A DNA stretch of 64,000 nt from Thermoleophilia bacterium. GTDB taxonomy: Bacteria; Actinomycetota; Thermoleophilia; Gaiellales; Gaiellaceae. The notes under the pieces were generated by a model that had not been told where the DNA came from, made no database searches, and worked only from the letters and a program-made list of their open reading frames with translations. The stretch lies in contig JADLFG010000049.1 in assembly GCA_020845695.1 (NCBI GenBank), forward strand, positions 1-64,000, read 5' to 3'. Both the position numbers and the translations under genes were made by a program. Positions within the stretch are counted from its first letter, which is position 1. Each line of letters starts with the position of its first letter. Below are positions 6,529-14,393 of the stretch, piece by piece.

Positions 6529-6735
6529 GCGCACAGAACGGCCTCGTCCGGCGGCTCTGGAGCTACTGTCACGTCCCCCGCGACGACTGTCGCAGCAGGC
6601 GTCAGACCCCCTCTTCTTGCGGCCGCAGGTCCGGTCCGGTGCGCTGTCGGTGGAGGCGCCGACGGAGGGTTGAAACGAGGATTCCGAGGCGGCGGGTGAT
6701 CTGCCTGGCCCGGGTGGCCGTGGGCGTGGGCTCGA

Positions 6736-6758
6736 TGCAACTTCCAGGACCTGACTCC
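6736..6758 (-). repeat. REP-like repeat, copy C (GGAGTCAGGTC-N6-GTTGCA, minus strand)
   Basis: Read on the minus strand this is GGAGTCAGGTC, a 6-base spacer and GTTGCA, matching copies A (3717) and B (4993) with one core substitution. It lies in the 250-base gap between the Fic gene and the ABC permease stop. In that gap I see no gene and only a second degenerate GTCAGACCCCC segment near 6601. Confidence 0.5.
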
Positions 6759-6778
6759 AGTCTCCGGGCCCGCCGGGC

Positions 6779-7969
6779 TCACGCCGGCCGTCGCAGGGCC
6801 TCCCGGAGGCGCAGCCGAGGCCCCGTGGCGGCGAGCCCCCGGCTGTACACGGCGGCCCCGAGCCGGATCAACACGAGGGCCGTCGCCAGGGTGAGCATCG
6901 CCGAGAGGGCGACCTCCCACGCCGCGGCCGCTCCCGCACCCATCCGCACCGGCATGACGAGGGGTGCGAAGGGTGGCAGGAGAGAGGACACGCGGGCGAG
7001 CGTCGAGGCCGGCTCCTGCACCGCCTCGAGCGCGAGGAAGTACCCCGCGGTCAGGACGACCGTGAGCGGAAGGGTCGCCGAACCGACCTCCTCCGACCGG
7101 GCGACGAGAGCGCCGAGCGCCGCATAGGCGGTGCTGTAGAGGACGTAGCCCAGCACGAACCAGAGCAGCATGCCCCCGACGGCGCGAGGGGTAGCCGCCG
7201 GCAGCTCGAGCGACCCGGCCGCGACGGTGGCGACGAGCACGGGCAGCGCCACGATCACGAGCTGCCCGAGCCCGAGCAGGCCGATCCCCGCGACCTTGCC
7301 GGCCAGTAGCTGGGACGGCCGCACGATCGCGAGCAGGATCGCGCTCGCGTGGTTCGTCTTCTCCTCGGCGACGCCGGTGGCGACCACGGATCCGTACACG
7401 AGGAGGGCGAGGAACAGCGCGACCGCGCCCAGGAAGCCGAGCGTCTTGCTCTCCTCGTCGTCCTCGCTTCCCGGAGTCAGGCTCTCGATCCGAAGCGGCG
7501 CCGGCGAGAGGATCCGGCTCGCCTCGCCGGGGGCGACTCCCCGCTCGGCGAGCGCCGCCTCGATCGCAGTCCTGGCGACCGCCTGGTCGGCGAGGGCCAC
7601 GAGCACGGGCGGGGCCGGGCTCTCCCGCACGAGCAGCGTCGCCCCGCCGCTCCCCGCAACCAGCACGGCGTCGACGGCCTCGTCCTCGAGGGCCGTCCGC
7701 GCGGCGGCCTCGCCCTGGAAGGGGCGCACTGCGACCACGGCGTCGACGGCACTCGCGCGGGCATCGAGCTCGGTCACGAGCGCCTTCCCTCCACCGACGA
7801 GCCCGAGCTCGAAGCGTTCCGTCCCGGTGTCGACGAGCCTCGGCAGCGCGAGCGCGAGCACCACGCCGAGCAGCACGAGCAGGAGCGTGATCAGGGCGAA
7901 CGAGCGCGTTCGCGCCCGTTCGACGAGCTCGCGGCGGGCGATCAGGGCAACCGTGCGCGCAGAGGTCAC
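6779..7969 (-). CDS. ABC-2 type transporter permease (NatB-like)
   Basis: 396 aa from GTG 7969, overlapping the ATPase stop as GTGA. Topology: a cytoplasmic Arg-rich lead (I-A-R-R-E-L-V-E-R-A-R-T-R-S-F), one membrane helix at about 20-43, a large external region of about 130 residues, then five or six helices in the C-terminal half (L-G-F-L-G-A-V-A-L-F onward). The R-R-E-L-x-x-R-x-R-x-x-x-F start and the E-E-K-T-N-H segment after the second helix are typical of NatB/COG1668 exporters. With the adjacent ATPase it should form a two-gene exporter; the substrate cannot be told from sequence. Confidence 0.85.
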   Translation of the reverse strand: MTSARTVALIARRELVERARTRSFALITLLLVLLGVVLALALPRLVDTGTERFELGLVGGGKALVTELDARASAVDAVVAVRPFQGEAAARTALEDEAVDAVLVAGSGGATLLVRESPAPPVLVALADQAVARTAIEAALAERGVAPGEASRILSPAPLRIESLTPGSEDDEESKTLGFLGAVALFLALLVYGSVVATGVAEEKTNHASAILLAIVRPSQLLAGKVAGIGLLGLGQLVIVALPVLVATVAAGSLELPAATPRAVGGMLLWFVLGYVLYSTAYAALGALVARSEEVGSATLPLTVVLTAGYFLALEAVQEPASTLARVSSLLPPFAPLVMPVRMGAGAAAAWEVALSAMLTLATALVLIRLGAAVYSRGLAATGPRLRLREALRRPA

Positions 7970-8856
7970 GGGGCGACGGCCTCGAGGAAGAGATCGTTCA
8001 GGCTCGGCAGCTCGAGCGCGAAGTCGCGAACGGTCCCGGCCGCGCGGGCCGCGTCGAGAACGGCCAGCGGGTCGGCCGACCCGGGAAGCAGGAGCCGGGT
8101 TCCGCCGGCGTCGCTCGAGGCGATGCGAACGCCCTCCGGGATCCAGGCCGTCCCGTCCGCCTCGACATCGACTCGCAGGACGCGCCGGGTAGACCGCTCC
8201 TTCAGATCCCGCACCTCGCCCGACAGCACGACCCGGCCGCTGTCGATCACGGCCACGAGCTGGCACAGGTCCTCGACGAGTCCGAGCTGGTGACTCGAGA
8301 ACACGACGGTCCTGCCGTCAGCGGTCAGCTCCCTGAGCAGGGCGGCGAGCGTTCGTACGGCGAGCGGGTCGAGGCCGCTGAACGGCTCGTCCAGGATCAG
8401 TACCTCCGGGCCGTGGATGAGGGCGGCCGCGAGCTGGACACGCTGCTGGTTGCCGTGGGAGAGCTGCTCGAGCCGGTCCCCCGCGCGCTCGGCCAGCTCG
8501 AGCCGGCCGAGCAGGCGAAGCGCCGCGTACTCGGCGTCTACCCGTGCGAGGCCGTGCAGACGCCCGAGATAGACGAGCTGGTCGAGCACGCGCATGCGCG
8601 GGTACAGGCCTCGCTGCTCGGGCAGGTAGCCGAAGCGGCGACGCTCGACCTCGCCGAGCGGCCGCCCGCGGAAGCGAACCTCGCCCGCGTCGGGTGCCAG
8701 GATCCCGAGGACGATCCGCATCGCCGTCGTCTTGCCCGCCCCGTTCGGCCCGAGCAGGCCGAACATCGTCCCCGCCGGAACCGTGAGCGTGAGCTCGTCG
8801 AGCGCGACCCGAGATCCGAAACGCCGGGTGAGGGACCGGAGCTCGAGGCCGTCCAC
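7966..8856 (-). CDS. ABC transporter ATP-binding protein (NatA-like)
   Basis: Starts at GTG 8856, giving V-D-G-L-E-L-R-S-L-T-R-R-F-G, where the nucleotide-binding domain begins; an upstream ATG at 8925 would add 23 unrelated residues. Walker A G-P-N-G-A-G-K-T-T, Q-loop L-P-E-Q-R-G-L-Y, signature L-S-H-G-N-Q-Q-R (a variant of LSGGQ), Walker B V-L-I-L-D-E-P-F-S-G-L-D and the switch S-S-H-Q are all present. The C-terminal 80 residues resemble the DUF4162 extension seen in NatA-type proteins. It drives the permease encoded next, to which it is translationally coupled. Confidence 0.9.
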   Translation of the reverse strand: MDGLELRSLTRRFGSRVALDELTLTVPAGTMFGLLGPNGAGKTTAMRIVLGILAPDAGEVRFRGRPLGEVERRRFGYLPEQRGLYPRMRVLDQLVYLGRLHGLARVDAEYAALRLLGRLELAERAGDRLEQLSHGNQQRVQLAAALIHGPEVLILDEPFSGLDPLAVRTLAALLRELTADGRTVVFSSHQLGLVEDLCQLVAVIDSGRVVLSGEVRDLKERSTRRVLRVDVEADGTAWIPEGVRIASSDAGGTRLLLPGSADPLAVLDAARAAGTVRDFALELPSLNDLFLEAVAP

Positions 8857-8998
8857 GCCGCGCCAGTCTAGATGACTGATTCCGTTCCCAGGCGGCTCGA
8901 ACAACATCGGCGAGTTTCTTGCCATCGTCCATGCACTTGCCCACCTCGAGAGGGGTACCCACGATCAGCACTCGTCGAAACGATGGCTAACCGACATC

Positions 8999-9246
8999 TC
9001 ACTTTCTCCCGAAATCCGCTGGAATTTCTCCCCAGGCTTCGGTGTGCCATTTTAGGATCTTGTTCGGGGAATCGTTTTCCTGAAGCCATCTCTCTGCTCG
9101 ATCAACGAGTGCGAACAGCTCACGGTTGCTCATGGTGCGCTCGATCGTCGTGAGGCACCGCTTGTAACCAGGTCGCCTTCCAGAACGTACGGTGCCTCCT
9201 CGACGAGATCCTCGGAAGAGGCGCATGGGACACGGATATCGACGCC
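8999..9246 (-). pseudogene. C-terminal remnant of an unknown gene, cut off by the IS21 element
   Basis: The minus strand ends in a non-random protein tail (M-S-N-R-E-L-F-A-L-V-D-R-A-E-R-W-L, then K-I-L-K-W-H-T-E-A-W-G-E-I-P). Its base composition is noticeably lower in GC than its surroundings. Upstream, the coding-like signal continues in a different frame (L-V-E-E-A-P-Y-V-L-E-G-D), suggesting a frameshift near 9170. It then stops at the IS21 left end at 9263. I do not recognise the family. The rest of the 8857-9262 gap (8857-8998) shows nothing I can support. Confidence 0.4.
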
Positions 9247-9366
9247 GGCCTAATACTGACCCTGTGTCGCCGGTTGAAAGCTGACCCGCCTTGACGGCGC
9301 CGCGGCGTCGTCCGGGGTGGTCGTGAGCCTCGCTCGGTCGGTGCTGTTCGGAGCGAGGAGGAGGTC

Positions 9367-10569
9367 GTGGTTGGCGTGGAGCAGTGGGCGGAGATCCGCC
9401 GCTTGTATTTCGTGAAGCGGTTGTCGATCAGGGAGATCGTGCGGTGCACCGGCCACGGGCGTAACACGGTTCGGCGGGCGCTGCGTTCGGTGGGGCCGCC
9501 TTGTTATCGGAGGCCGCCGCGGTCGTCGAAGCTGGATCCGTTTCGTGATGAGGTGCACCGGCTGCTGCGGGCGGAGCCGCGGCTGCCGGGTAGGCGGGTG
9601 CGGGAGTTGCTGGAGGAGCAGGGCTACGCGGGCGGCAAGACGATCCTGGACGACTATCTGCGTGAGGTGCGGCCTTTGTTTCTGCCGCGGCCGCGCACGT
9701 TCCAGCGCACGAGCTATCTGCCGGGCGTGGTCTGCCAGTTCGACCTGTGGGCGCCGTCGCGGGAGGTCCCGGTCGGAGCCGGGCAGACGCGCCGCGGCTT
9801 CGTCGTCGTTGGCTGCTTGCCCTACTCGCGCGCCGGCGCGGGGGCGCTCGTGTTCTCGAAGGAGGCGCCCGATCTGCTGTATGGGATCGGGCGCGTTCTC
9901 GCCCGCCTGGGCGGGTTGCCGGAGACGCTCGTCTGGGACAGGGAGGGCGCGCTGCACGCCGGCGGCGGCCACGCGACCGGGCCGTTCGCGGCTTTCTGCG
10001 GCCAGCTCGGCGTCGGCTGGCGGTTTCTCGAGGCCAGAGACCCGCAGTCGAAGGGCGTCGTCGAGCGGCTGCAGGGTTACGCCGAGACGAGCTTCGAGCC
10101 GGGCCGCTCGTTCGCGGGCGAGCTCGACTTCCAGGCCCAGCTCGACGGCTGGTTCGACGAGCGGGCCAACCTGCGCTTCCACCGCACGCTGCGCTGCCGA
10201 CCGGCGGACCGGCTGGTCGAGGAGCTCGCGGTGATGCGGCCGCTGCCCGAGCGAATGGTCGACGTCGACCGCCGCTTCGTGACCCGCGTGCCGCCCGACC
10301 CGTACGTCCGCGTCGATACCTGCGACTACTCGCTCGACCCGCGCCTGGTCGGGCGCCGCGTCGAGCTGCGCGTCTCTCAGCGGGAGGTGCTGGCTGTTGC
10401 GCTGGAAACGGGCGAGCCCGCCTGCCGGCACGCCCGCTCCTTTGCCCGCCACCGCACGATCACCGCGCTCGAGCACGCCCGTGCGCTCAGGGAGCTGCGC
10501 GGCGCCCCGGCCGAGCCGGAGGTCGAGACGAGGCCGCTCGCCCGCTACGACCAGCTGATCCCGGCATGA
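9367..10569 (+). CDS. istA: IS21-family transposase IstA
   Basis: A 400-aa DDE transposase. The N-terminal helix-turn-helix reads E-I-R-R-L-Y-F-V-K-R-L-S-I-R-E-I-V-R-C-T-G and H-G-R-N-T-V-R-R-A-L. The catalytic triad is in V-C-Q-F-D-L-W (first Asp, about 119), L-V-W-D-R-E-G (second Asp, about 196) and K-G-V-V-E-R-L-Q-G-Y (Glu, about 235). The C-terminal beta domain is present and the length is normal for the family. It carries out strand cleavage and transfer with help from IstB. With no premature stop and an intact triad, it is probably functional. Confidence 0.9.
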   Translation: MVGVEQWAEIRRLYFVKRLSIREIVRCTGHGRNTVRRALRSVGPPCYRRPPRSSKLDPFRDEVHRLLRAEPRLPGRRVRELLEEQGYAGGKTILDDYLREVRPLFLPRPRTFQRTSYLPGVVCQFDLWAPSREVPVGAGQTRRGFVVVGCLPYSRAGAGALVFSKEAPDLLYGIGRVLARLGGLPETLVWDREGALHAGGGHATGPFAAFCGQLGVGWRFLEARDPQSKGVVERLQGYAETSFEPGRSFAGELDFQAQLDGWFDERANLRFHRTLRCRPADRLVEELAVMRPLPERMVDVDRRFVTRVPPDPYVRVDTCDYSLDPRLVGRRVELRVSQREVLAVALETGEPACRHARSFARHRTITALEHARALRELRGAPAEPEVETRPLARYDQLIPA

Positions 10570-11339
10570 CCAAGACCGCCGAGCTCGCGTTCCTGTTTCG
10601 CACGCTGAAGGCGCCGGCGGCGGCCAGGGCGCTGCCGAAGCTCGCTGAGCGCGCCAGGCAGGAGGAGTGGAGCTACGAGCGTTTCGCCGAGGCGCTGCTT
10701 CAGACCGAGGTCGCCTCCCGCGACGCGCACGGCGGCGAGAGCCGGATCAAGCAGGCCCGCTTCCCCGCCAGAAAGACCCTCGACGAGTTCGACTTCAGCT
10801 TCCAGCGCTCCGTCCAAAAGACGCTCGTGCTCCACCTCGGCCAGCTCGACTTCCTCACCGCCAAGGACAACGTCGTCCTGCTCGGCCCGCCGGGCACCGG
10901 CAAGACGCACCTGGCGATCGCGCTCGGCATCCGCGCCTGCCTCGCCGGCAGCCGCGTCGCGTTCGCCACCGCCACGGAGTGGGTCGCCCGCCTCGGCGAC
11001 GCCCAACGCCACGGCCGCCTCGACGAGGAGCTGCGCAAGCTGCTCTGGACGCCGCTCGTGATCGTCGACGAGGTCGGCTACATCCCCTTCGACGCCCAAG
11101 CGGCCAACCTGATGTTCTCGCTCGTCAGCTCCCGCTACGAACGCGCCTCGCTGATCGTCACCTCGAACAAGCCGTTCTCCGCCTGGGGCGAGATCTTCGG
11201 CGACGAGATCGTCGCCGCCGCCATGATCGACCGGCTCGTCCACCACGCCGAGATCCTCTCCCTCAAAGGCGACAGCTACCGGCTGCGCGACCGCGACCTC
11301 GGCGGCCGACCACCCCTCAGAGAGCCCGAAACGGCCTGA
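10566..11339 (+). CDS. istB: IS21-family helper ATPase IstB
   Basis: 257 aa, starting at ATG 10566 inside the istA stop (ATGA). It is an AAA+ protein of the DnaC/IstB group. Walker A is L-L-G-P-P-G-T-G-K-T-H-L-A-I-A-L, Walker B is L-V-I-V-D-E-V-G-Y-I-P-F, and a sensor-like I-V-T-S-N-K-P-F-S-A-W follows. It ends with the usual R-L-V-H-H-A-E-I-L-S-L-K-G-D-S-Y-R-L-R. IstB selects and remodels target DNA for IstA. It is full length, with no frameshift. Confidence 0.93.
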   Translation: MTKTAELAFLFRTLKAPAAARALPKLAERARQEEWSYERFAEALLQTEVASRDAHGGESRIKQARFPARKTLDEFDFSFQRSVQKTLVLHLGQLDFLTAKDNVVLLGPPGTGKTHLAIALGIRACLAGSRVAFATATEWVARLGDAQRHGRLDEELRKLLWTPLVIVDEVGYIPFDAQAANLMFSLVSSRYERASLIVTSNKPFSAWGEIFGDEIVAAAMIDRLVHHAEILSLKGDSYRLRDRDLGGRPPLREPETA

Positions 11340-11833
11340 CCAACCAGTCGCGCCGACCGCTCGCAGGCCCGCACAAGCCCTCCCAGCGCGCCGATCCCGA
11401 GCCCGACCCGGCCAAACCGGGCCCAAACGCCCCGATCACGCCCTCCCCGGGCCTCCCGACCCCCACCCCCAGCCCCCAGACAGGCCCTCACGACCGCGCC
11501 GGCCAGCGGCCGGAGGCCGCCGGCCGCCGACCGCTGGCCACTCACCGGAGGGGTCCGCATTCAACCGGCCCGACGGGGGTCCGTTTTCGACCGGCCTTGA
11601 CACACGGAGAAGCGGCCAAAGCGGAGCGGGAACGGCATGACGACCTGGATAGTCACGCGTGAGAGCCGGACGGCCGCGAGTGGGCCGTCCGCGGATGACG
11701 CCCTACCTTTCTGACCCCTGGCGGCGAGGTTCGGGAAGTCGCCGGGGCCACGCCTTGCAGCGCAGGGTCTGCTGACTCCTCTGAGCTGACGGATCCCGCG
11801 CGGCCTCGCCCGCGCTGGACGGTCGATCCAGGG

Positions 11834-12241
11834 TCAGCCGCGGGCAGCAGGCAGGACCTCGAAGCCCTGGCGGGCGAAGTCCTCGTCGAAGGCGAACGCC
11901 TTCCCGACGCCGTGCTGCCGCATCAGCTCGAAGCTCGTCCAGTCGACGAGCGAGACGTCCCGTGCGCGGGAGGCGAGCAGCGCGGCCACGGCAGCCTGGT
12001 GGAGGAGTGCGTCGACGAAGACGAGCTCGAACGCCGGCAGCACGTCGTCCACGAGCGCGCGGACCGCCTCCATGCCGAGCCGCCGCTGGACGAGCGCGGT
12101 CGTCTCGACGGCGACGTAGCCGTGCGTGAGCAGCGCCTCGCGGTCGAGCAGCGCCGAGAACGCCTCCGCGGCGGCCGGGTGGTTCTCGTCGTCACGATCG
12201 AGCAGGGCGTACAGCGCCGACGTGTCCACGAAGACGCTCAT
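11834..12241 (-). CDS. vapC: PIN-domain toxin (VapC)
   Basis: 135 aa from ATG 12241. S-V-F-V-D-T-S-A-L-Y-A-L-L-D-R-D-D carries the first Asp, G-Y-V-A-V-E-T-T-A-L-V-Q the Glu, and D-V-S-L-V-D-W-T-S-F-E-L-M the third acidic site. A-F-A-F-D-E-D-F forms the last strand, as in PIN toxins of the MNT/YacL-like group. It follows a ribbon-helix-helix antitoxin gene with 11 bases between. The 229-base gap to the IS21 end (11605-11833) holds only a short Trp-containing frame from ATG 11637 that I do not trust. Confidence 0.8.
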   Translation of the reverse strand: MSVFVDTSALYALLDRDDENHPAAAEAFSALLDREALLTHGYVAVETTALVQRRLGMEAVRALVDDVLPAFELVFVDALLHQAAVAALLASRARDVSLVDWTSFELMRQHGVGKAFAFDEDFARQGFEVLPAARG

Positions 12242-12252
12242 TGCCCGTACGA

Positions 12253-12489
12253 CTACCCGGCGAAGGCGCGCTCGAGCTCGCGGTCGTGCTCGCGGCTCAC
12301 CGTGCCCGCGCCCGAGGCGAACCGCCCGATCGCCGACCTTGCCCGCGACGCGCGGGCGGAGGCCGGAGCCGCCAGCGCCTCGTCGAGGAGCTCCCGGATC
12401 ACCGCCGCCATCGAGACGCCACGCGTGGCCGCCACGCGGCGTAGCAGCGCCGCCTGCGCATCGGTGAGCTGGATCTGCGTTCGGATTAT
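12253..12489 (-). CDS. vapB: Ribbon-helix-helix antitoxin (VapB) with an anomalous start
   Basis: The frame encodes R-T-Q-I-Q-L-T-D-A-Q-A-A-L-L-R-R-V-A-A-T-R-G-V-S-M-A-A-V-I-R-E-L-L-D-E, a classical RHH fold (strand Q-I-Q-L-T, then two helices). The acidic/Arg tail contacts VapC. The only standard start in frame is GTG 12435, which would delete the DNA-binding strand. The conserved part extends back to about 12489, where the codons are ATA-ATC, and the only ATG there (12497-12495) is out of frame and followed by a stop. Either a rare ATA/ATC start is used or a small indel has broken the start. A TATCAT box just upstream suggests a leaderless promoter. Confidence 0.55.
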   Translation of the reverse strand: MIRTQIQLTDAQAALLRRVAATRGVSMAAVIRELLDEALAAPASARASRARSAIGRFASGAGTVSREHDRELERAFAG

Positions 12490-12677
12490 GCCTACATGAT
12501 AGCAATGGTGTAAGCGTGCAGTCGATCCGCTGCGCCGGCCCGAGGTGCCGGTCCGGTTCGGTGACCGCGAGGAGCCGCGCCGGTGGGCTGCCGCACCCCA
12601 TGCGAGAATCGCCCGGTGCGGGCGCCTGCCGGTCCCCGACCGCGTCCCCGCCCGGGAATACCCGCGGAGTGGCCGCC

Positions 12678-13487
12678 GTGAGGCGGGGCGGGCGGCAGCG
12701 TGCGCCCCTCGCCGAGCTCGTCTCGCTGCGCGGGCAGACGGCGCTCGTGACGGGCGCGGCGAGCGGGATCGGGCGGGCGATCGCGTGGCGCTTCGCCGAG
12801 GCCGGCGCCGGCCTCTACCTCGTCGACGTGAAGCGGCGGGAGCTGGGCCGGGTGGTCGCGGAGGCGGGCGAGCTCGGGGCGTCCGCCGAGCCGTTCGTGG
12901 TCGACCTCGGCGACGCGGGGGCGATCGAGTCGCTCTGGGGGGAGCTCGCCGGCCGGGAGCCCGACGTGCTCGTGAACAACGCCGGCGCCTACCCGCTGCG
13001 CGACTTCCTCGAGGAGGACGAGGCGTTCGTCGAGGGGGTGCTCGCCGTCAATCTCCTCTCGACCATGCGGATGTCGCGCGCGATGATCCGCACGCGGGGC
13101 AAGCGGGGAGGCACGATCGTCAACGTGGGCTCGATCGAGGCGGTCCTGCCCTTCAAGAGCGAGGTCGTCTCCTACGGCGTCAGCAAGGCCGGGGTGCTCG
13201 CCCTGACGCGGACGCTCGCCAGCGAGTACGCCCGCTCCGGGTTCAAGATCAACGCGCTCGTCCCCGGCGGCGTGCTCACGCCCGGAACCGCCAGGGTCGC
13301 CCGCACGTTGCGGAACCTGCGCCCGGGACTCGTCCGCGACGCCATCGGCTTCGCCGACCGCGTCCCCGCCGGGCGCGTCGGTCGCCCCGACGACGTGGCC
13401 CTGATGGCGCTCGTGCTCGCGTGCGGCCTCTCCGACTACGTGCACGGCGCGCTCGTCCCGGTGGACGGCGGCTTCCTCTCCGCCTGA
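12678..13487 (+). CDS. SDR-family oxidoreductase (FabG-like)
   Basis: 269 aa from GTG 12678, with GGAG about 9 bases upstream; other in-frame GTG or ATG codons upstream add only low-complexity sequence. The nucleotide-binding T-G-A-A-S-G-I-G is at the N-terminus, N-N-A-G is near the end of strand 4, and the catalytic S-Y-G-V-S-K-A-G (Tyr-x-x-x-Lys) is intact. The final P-V-D-G-G-F-L matches classical SDRs. It reduces or oxidises a carbonyl/hydroxyl with NAD(P); the substrate is unknown. It is surrounded by toxin-antitoxin genes and is not obviously part of a pathway here. Confidence 0.85.
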   Translation: MRRGGRQRAPLAELVSLRGQTALVTGAASGIGRAIAWRFAEAGAGLYLVDVKRRELGRVVAEAGELGASAEPFVVDLGDAGAIESLWGELAGREPDVLVNNAGAYPLRDFLEEDEAFVEGVLAVNLLSTMRMSRAMIRTRGKRGGTIVNVGSIEAVLPFKSEVVSYGVSKAGVLALTRTLASEYARSGFKINALVPGGVLTPGTARVARTLRNLRPGLVRDAIGFADRVPAGRVGRPDDVALMALVLACGLSDYVHGALVPVDGGFLSA

Positions 13488-13501
13488 GCGGGCGGACACG
13501 G

Positions 13502-13612
13502 TCAGGCCCCGCCGAGCGGCGCGAGCGTCACGATCCCCTCGGCGGTGGCTGCGAGGACGTCCGGGTCGGATCCCGGCCGGGACCGAGACCTGGCCTCTCG
13601 CTTGCTCCATCC
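13502..13612 (-). pseudogene. vapBC deletion scar (antitoxin N-part fused to toxin C-terminus)
   Basis: Bases 13502-13569 match the 3' end of the neighbouring vapC (13648-13718), including the A-E-x-I-x-T-L-A-type tail. Bases 13569-13595 match 13-base-plus segments of the vapB gene at 14257-14283 (GATCCCGGCCGGGA then CGAGACCTGGCC). The junction falls near 13569. The simplest reading is a second tandem copy of this vapBC pair that lost everything between the start of vapB and the end of vapC. It has no coding capacity. Confidence 0.6.
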
Positions 13613-13647
13613 CGAGCGCGCGCGATCGGCGAGCAGGGGAGCGGCGG

Positions 13648-14062
13648 TCAGCTCTCGCCGGGCAGCGCGAGCGTCGCGATCGCCTCGGCGGCAGCGACGG
13701 CGACGACGTCCGGGTCGGCGGTCGCGATCCGGTCGTCCGCCCGGGCCGAGGCGAGGAGGACGGCGTCGGCGAGCGAGAGCGGGCGTGAGGAGCGGGTGGT
13801 AGTGGCCGGCGCGCAGCTCGGCCGCTCGGCGCGCCGTCGCGATGTCGAGCGGGACCGCCGTCAGAGGCCCCTCGAGCACCGGGTCGACGAGCTCGGCTAC
13901 CCGGGCGATCGGGACGCCGCGCACCCGCTGGAGGAGGTCCAGCACCTCGACGAGGTTGGCCGTGGCCACCGCGGCGTCGCCCTCGCGCAGGAGCGCCCGC
14001 ACGTGGCCCGCGGCCGGGTCGCCGCCGAGGAGGGCGATCAGGGCGTAGGCGTCGAGCAGCAT
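13648..14062 (-). pseudogene. PIN-domain toxin gene (vapC) with a frameshift
   Basis: From ATG 14062 the frame starts M-L-L-D-A-Y-A-L-I-A-L-L-G-G, with the second acidic site in T-A-N-L-V-E-V-L-D. It reads well up to A-E-L-R-A-G-H-Y-H-P. Between about 13795 and 13775 the coding signal jumps to another frame, which supplies the missing C-terminal PIN elements: L-S-L-A-D-A-V-L-L-A-S-A-R, then I-A-T-A-D-P-D-V and a stop at 13648. One indel therefore separates the two halves. Its antitoxin stop and toxin start overlap as TGATG, so the pair was once a coupled operon. Confidence 0.7.
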
Positions 14063-14313
14063 CACCGGCGCCGGCGGGCCGCGGCAGCCCGCTCGTCCGC
14101 CCGCGCCTGGCGGCACAGCCGGGCGAGGTCGAGCCCGCCGAGCGCTTCGGCAAGCGCCCCTTCCGCGGCGGCGATCGGGTCGTCGGGAGCGGGGGCGAGG
14201 ACGATCCGGTCGCCGAGATCTTCGAGCACGACCGTCGAGGTGCCCAGGCGGTGCCGGATCCCGGCCGGGATCGAGACCTGGCCCCCTTTCGAGATCCTCA
14301 CGCGCTGTTTCAT
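14062..14313 (-). CDS. vapB: AbrB/MazE-type antitoxin (VapB)
   Basis: 83 aa from ATG 14313. M-K-Q-R-V-R-I-S-K-G-G-Q-V-S-I-P-A-G-I-R-H-R-L-G is a textbook SpoVT-AbrB swapped-hairpin DNA-binding domain. It is followed by V-V-L-E-D-L-G-D-R-I-V-L-A-P and an acidic/Leu helix for toxin binding. The reading frame looks intact, but the downstream vapC it is coupled to (TGATG) carries a frameshift, so it may now be an orphan antitoxin. The AbrB-type fold differs from the RHH and Phd antitoxins elsewhere in the window. Confidence 0.75.
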   Translation of the reverse strand: MKQRVRISKGGQVSIPAGIRHRLGTSTVVLEDLGDRIVLAPAPDDPIAAAEGALAEALGGLDLARLCRQARADERAAAARRRR

Positions 14314-14393
14314 GAGCATGCATTCCGGCATGCGCACTCCAGCAGGCGGTACGGGTGCCCGTGGACGGGATCCGCGTCTGGCGGCGCGCCCGC

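Larger units (their letters stand above)
9263..11604 (+). mobile_element. IS21-family insertion sequence, apparently complete (about 2.3 kb)
   Basis: It contains intact istA and istB in their normal order with an ATGA overlap. The left end begins TGTGTC and then GCCGGTTGAAAGCTGACCC; the right end, read inward on the minus strand, begins TGTGTCAAGGCCGGTCGAAAACGGACCC-like sequence. The two share TGTGTC and the GCCGGTYGAAA...GACCC block, and a second, similar block lies internally at the right end (about 11556-11576), as is usual for IS21 multi-repeat ends. I see no flanking target duplication of 4-8 bases, so the exact ends may be a few bases off or the duplication has decayed. Confidence 0.75.

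Noticed and set aside
9263..11604. Target-site duplication of the IS21 element
   Set aside because: The bases flanking the two ends do not repeat, so no duplication can be claimed.
11637..11714. Short frame M-T-T-W-I-V-T-R after the IS21 element, resembling an integrase start
   Set aside because: Only 25 codons before a stop, and no integrase pattern continues in other frames, so the resemblance is too weak.
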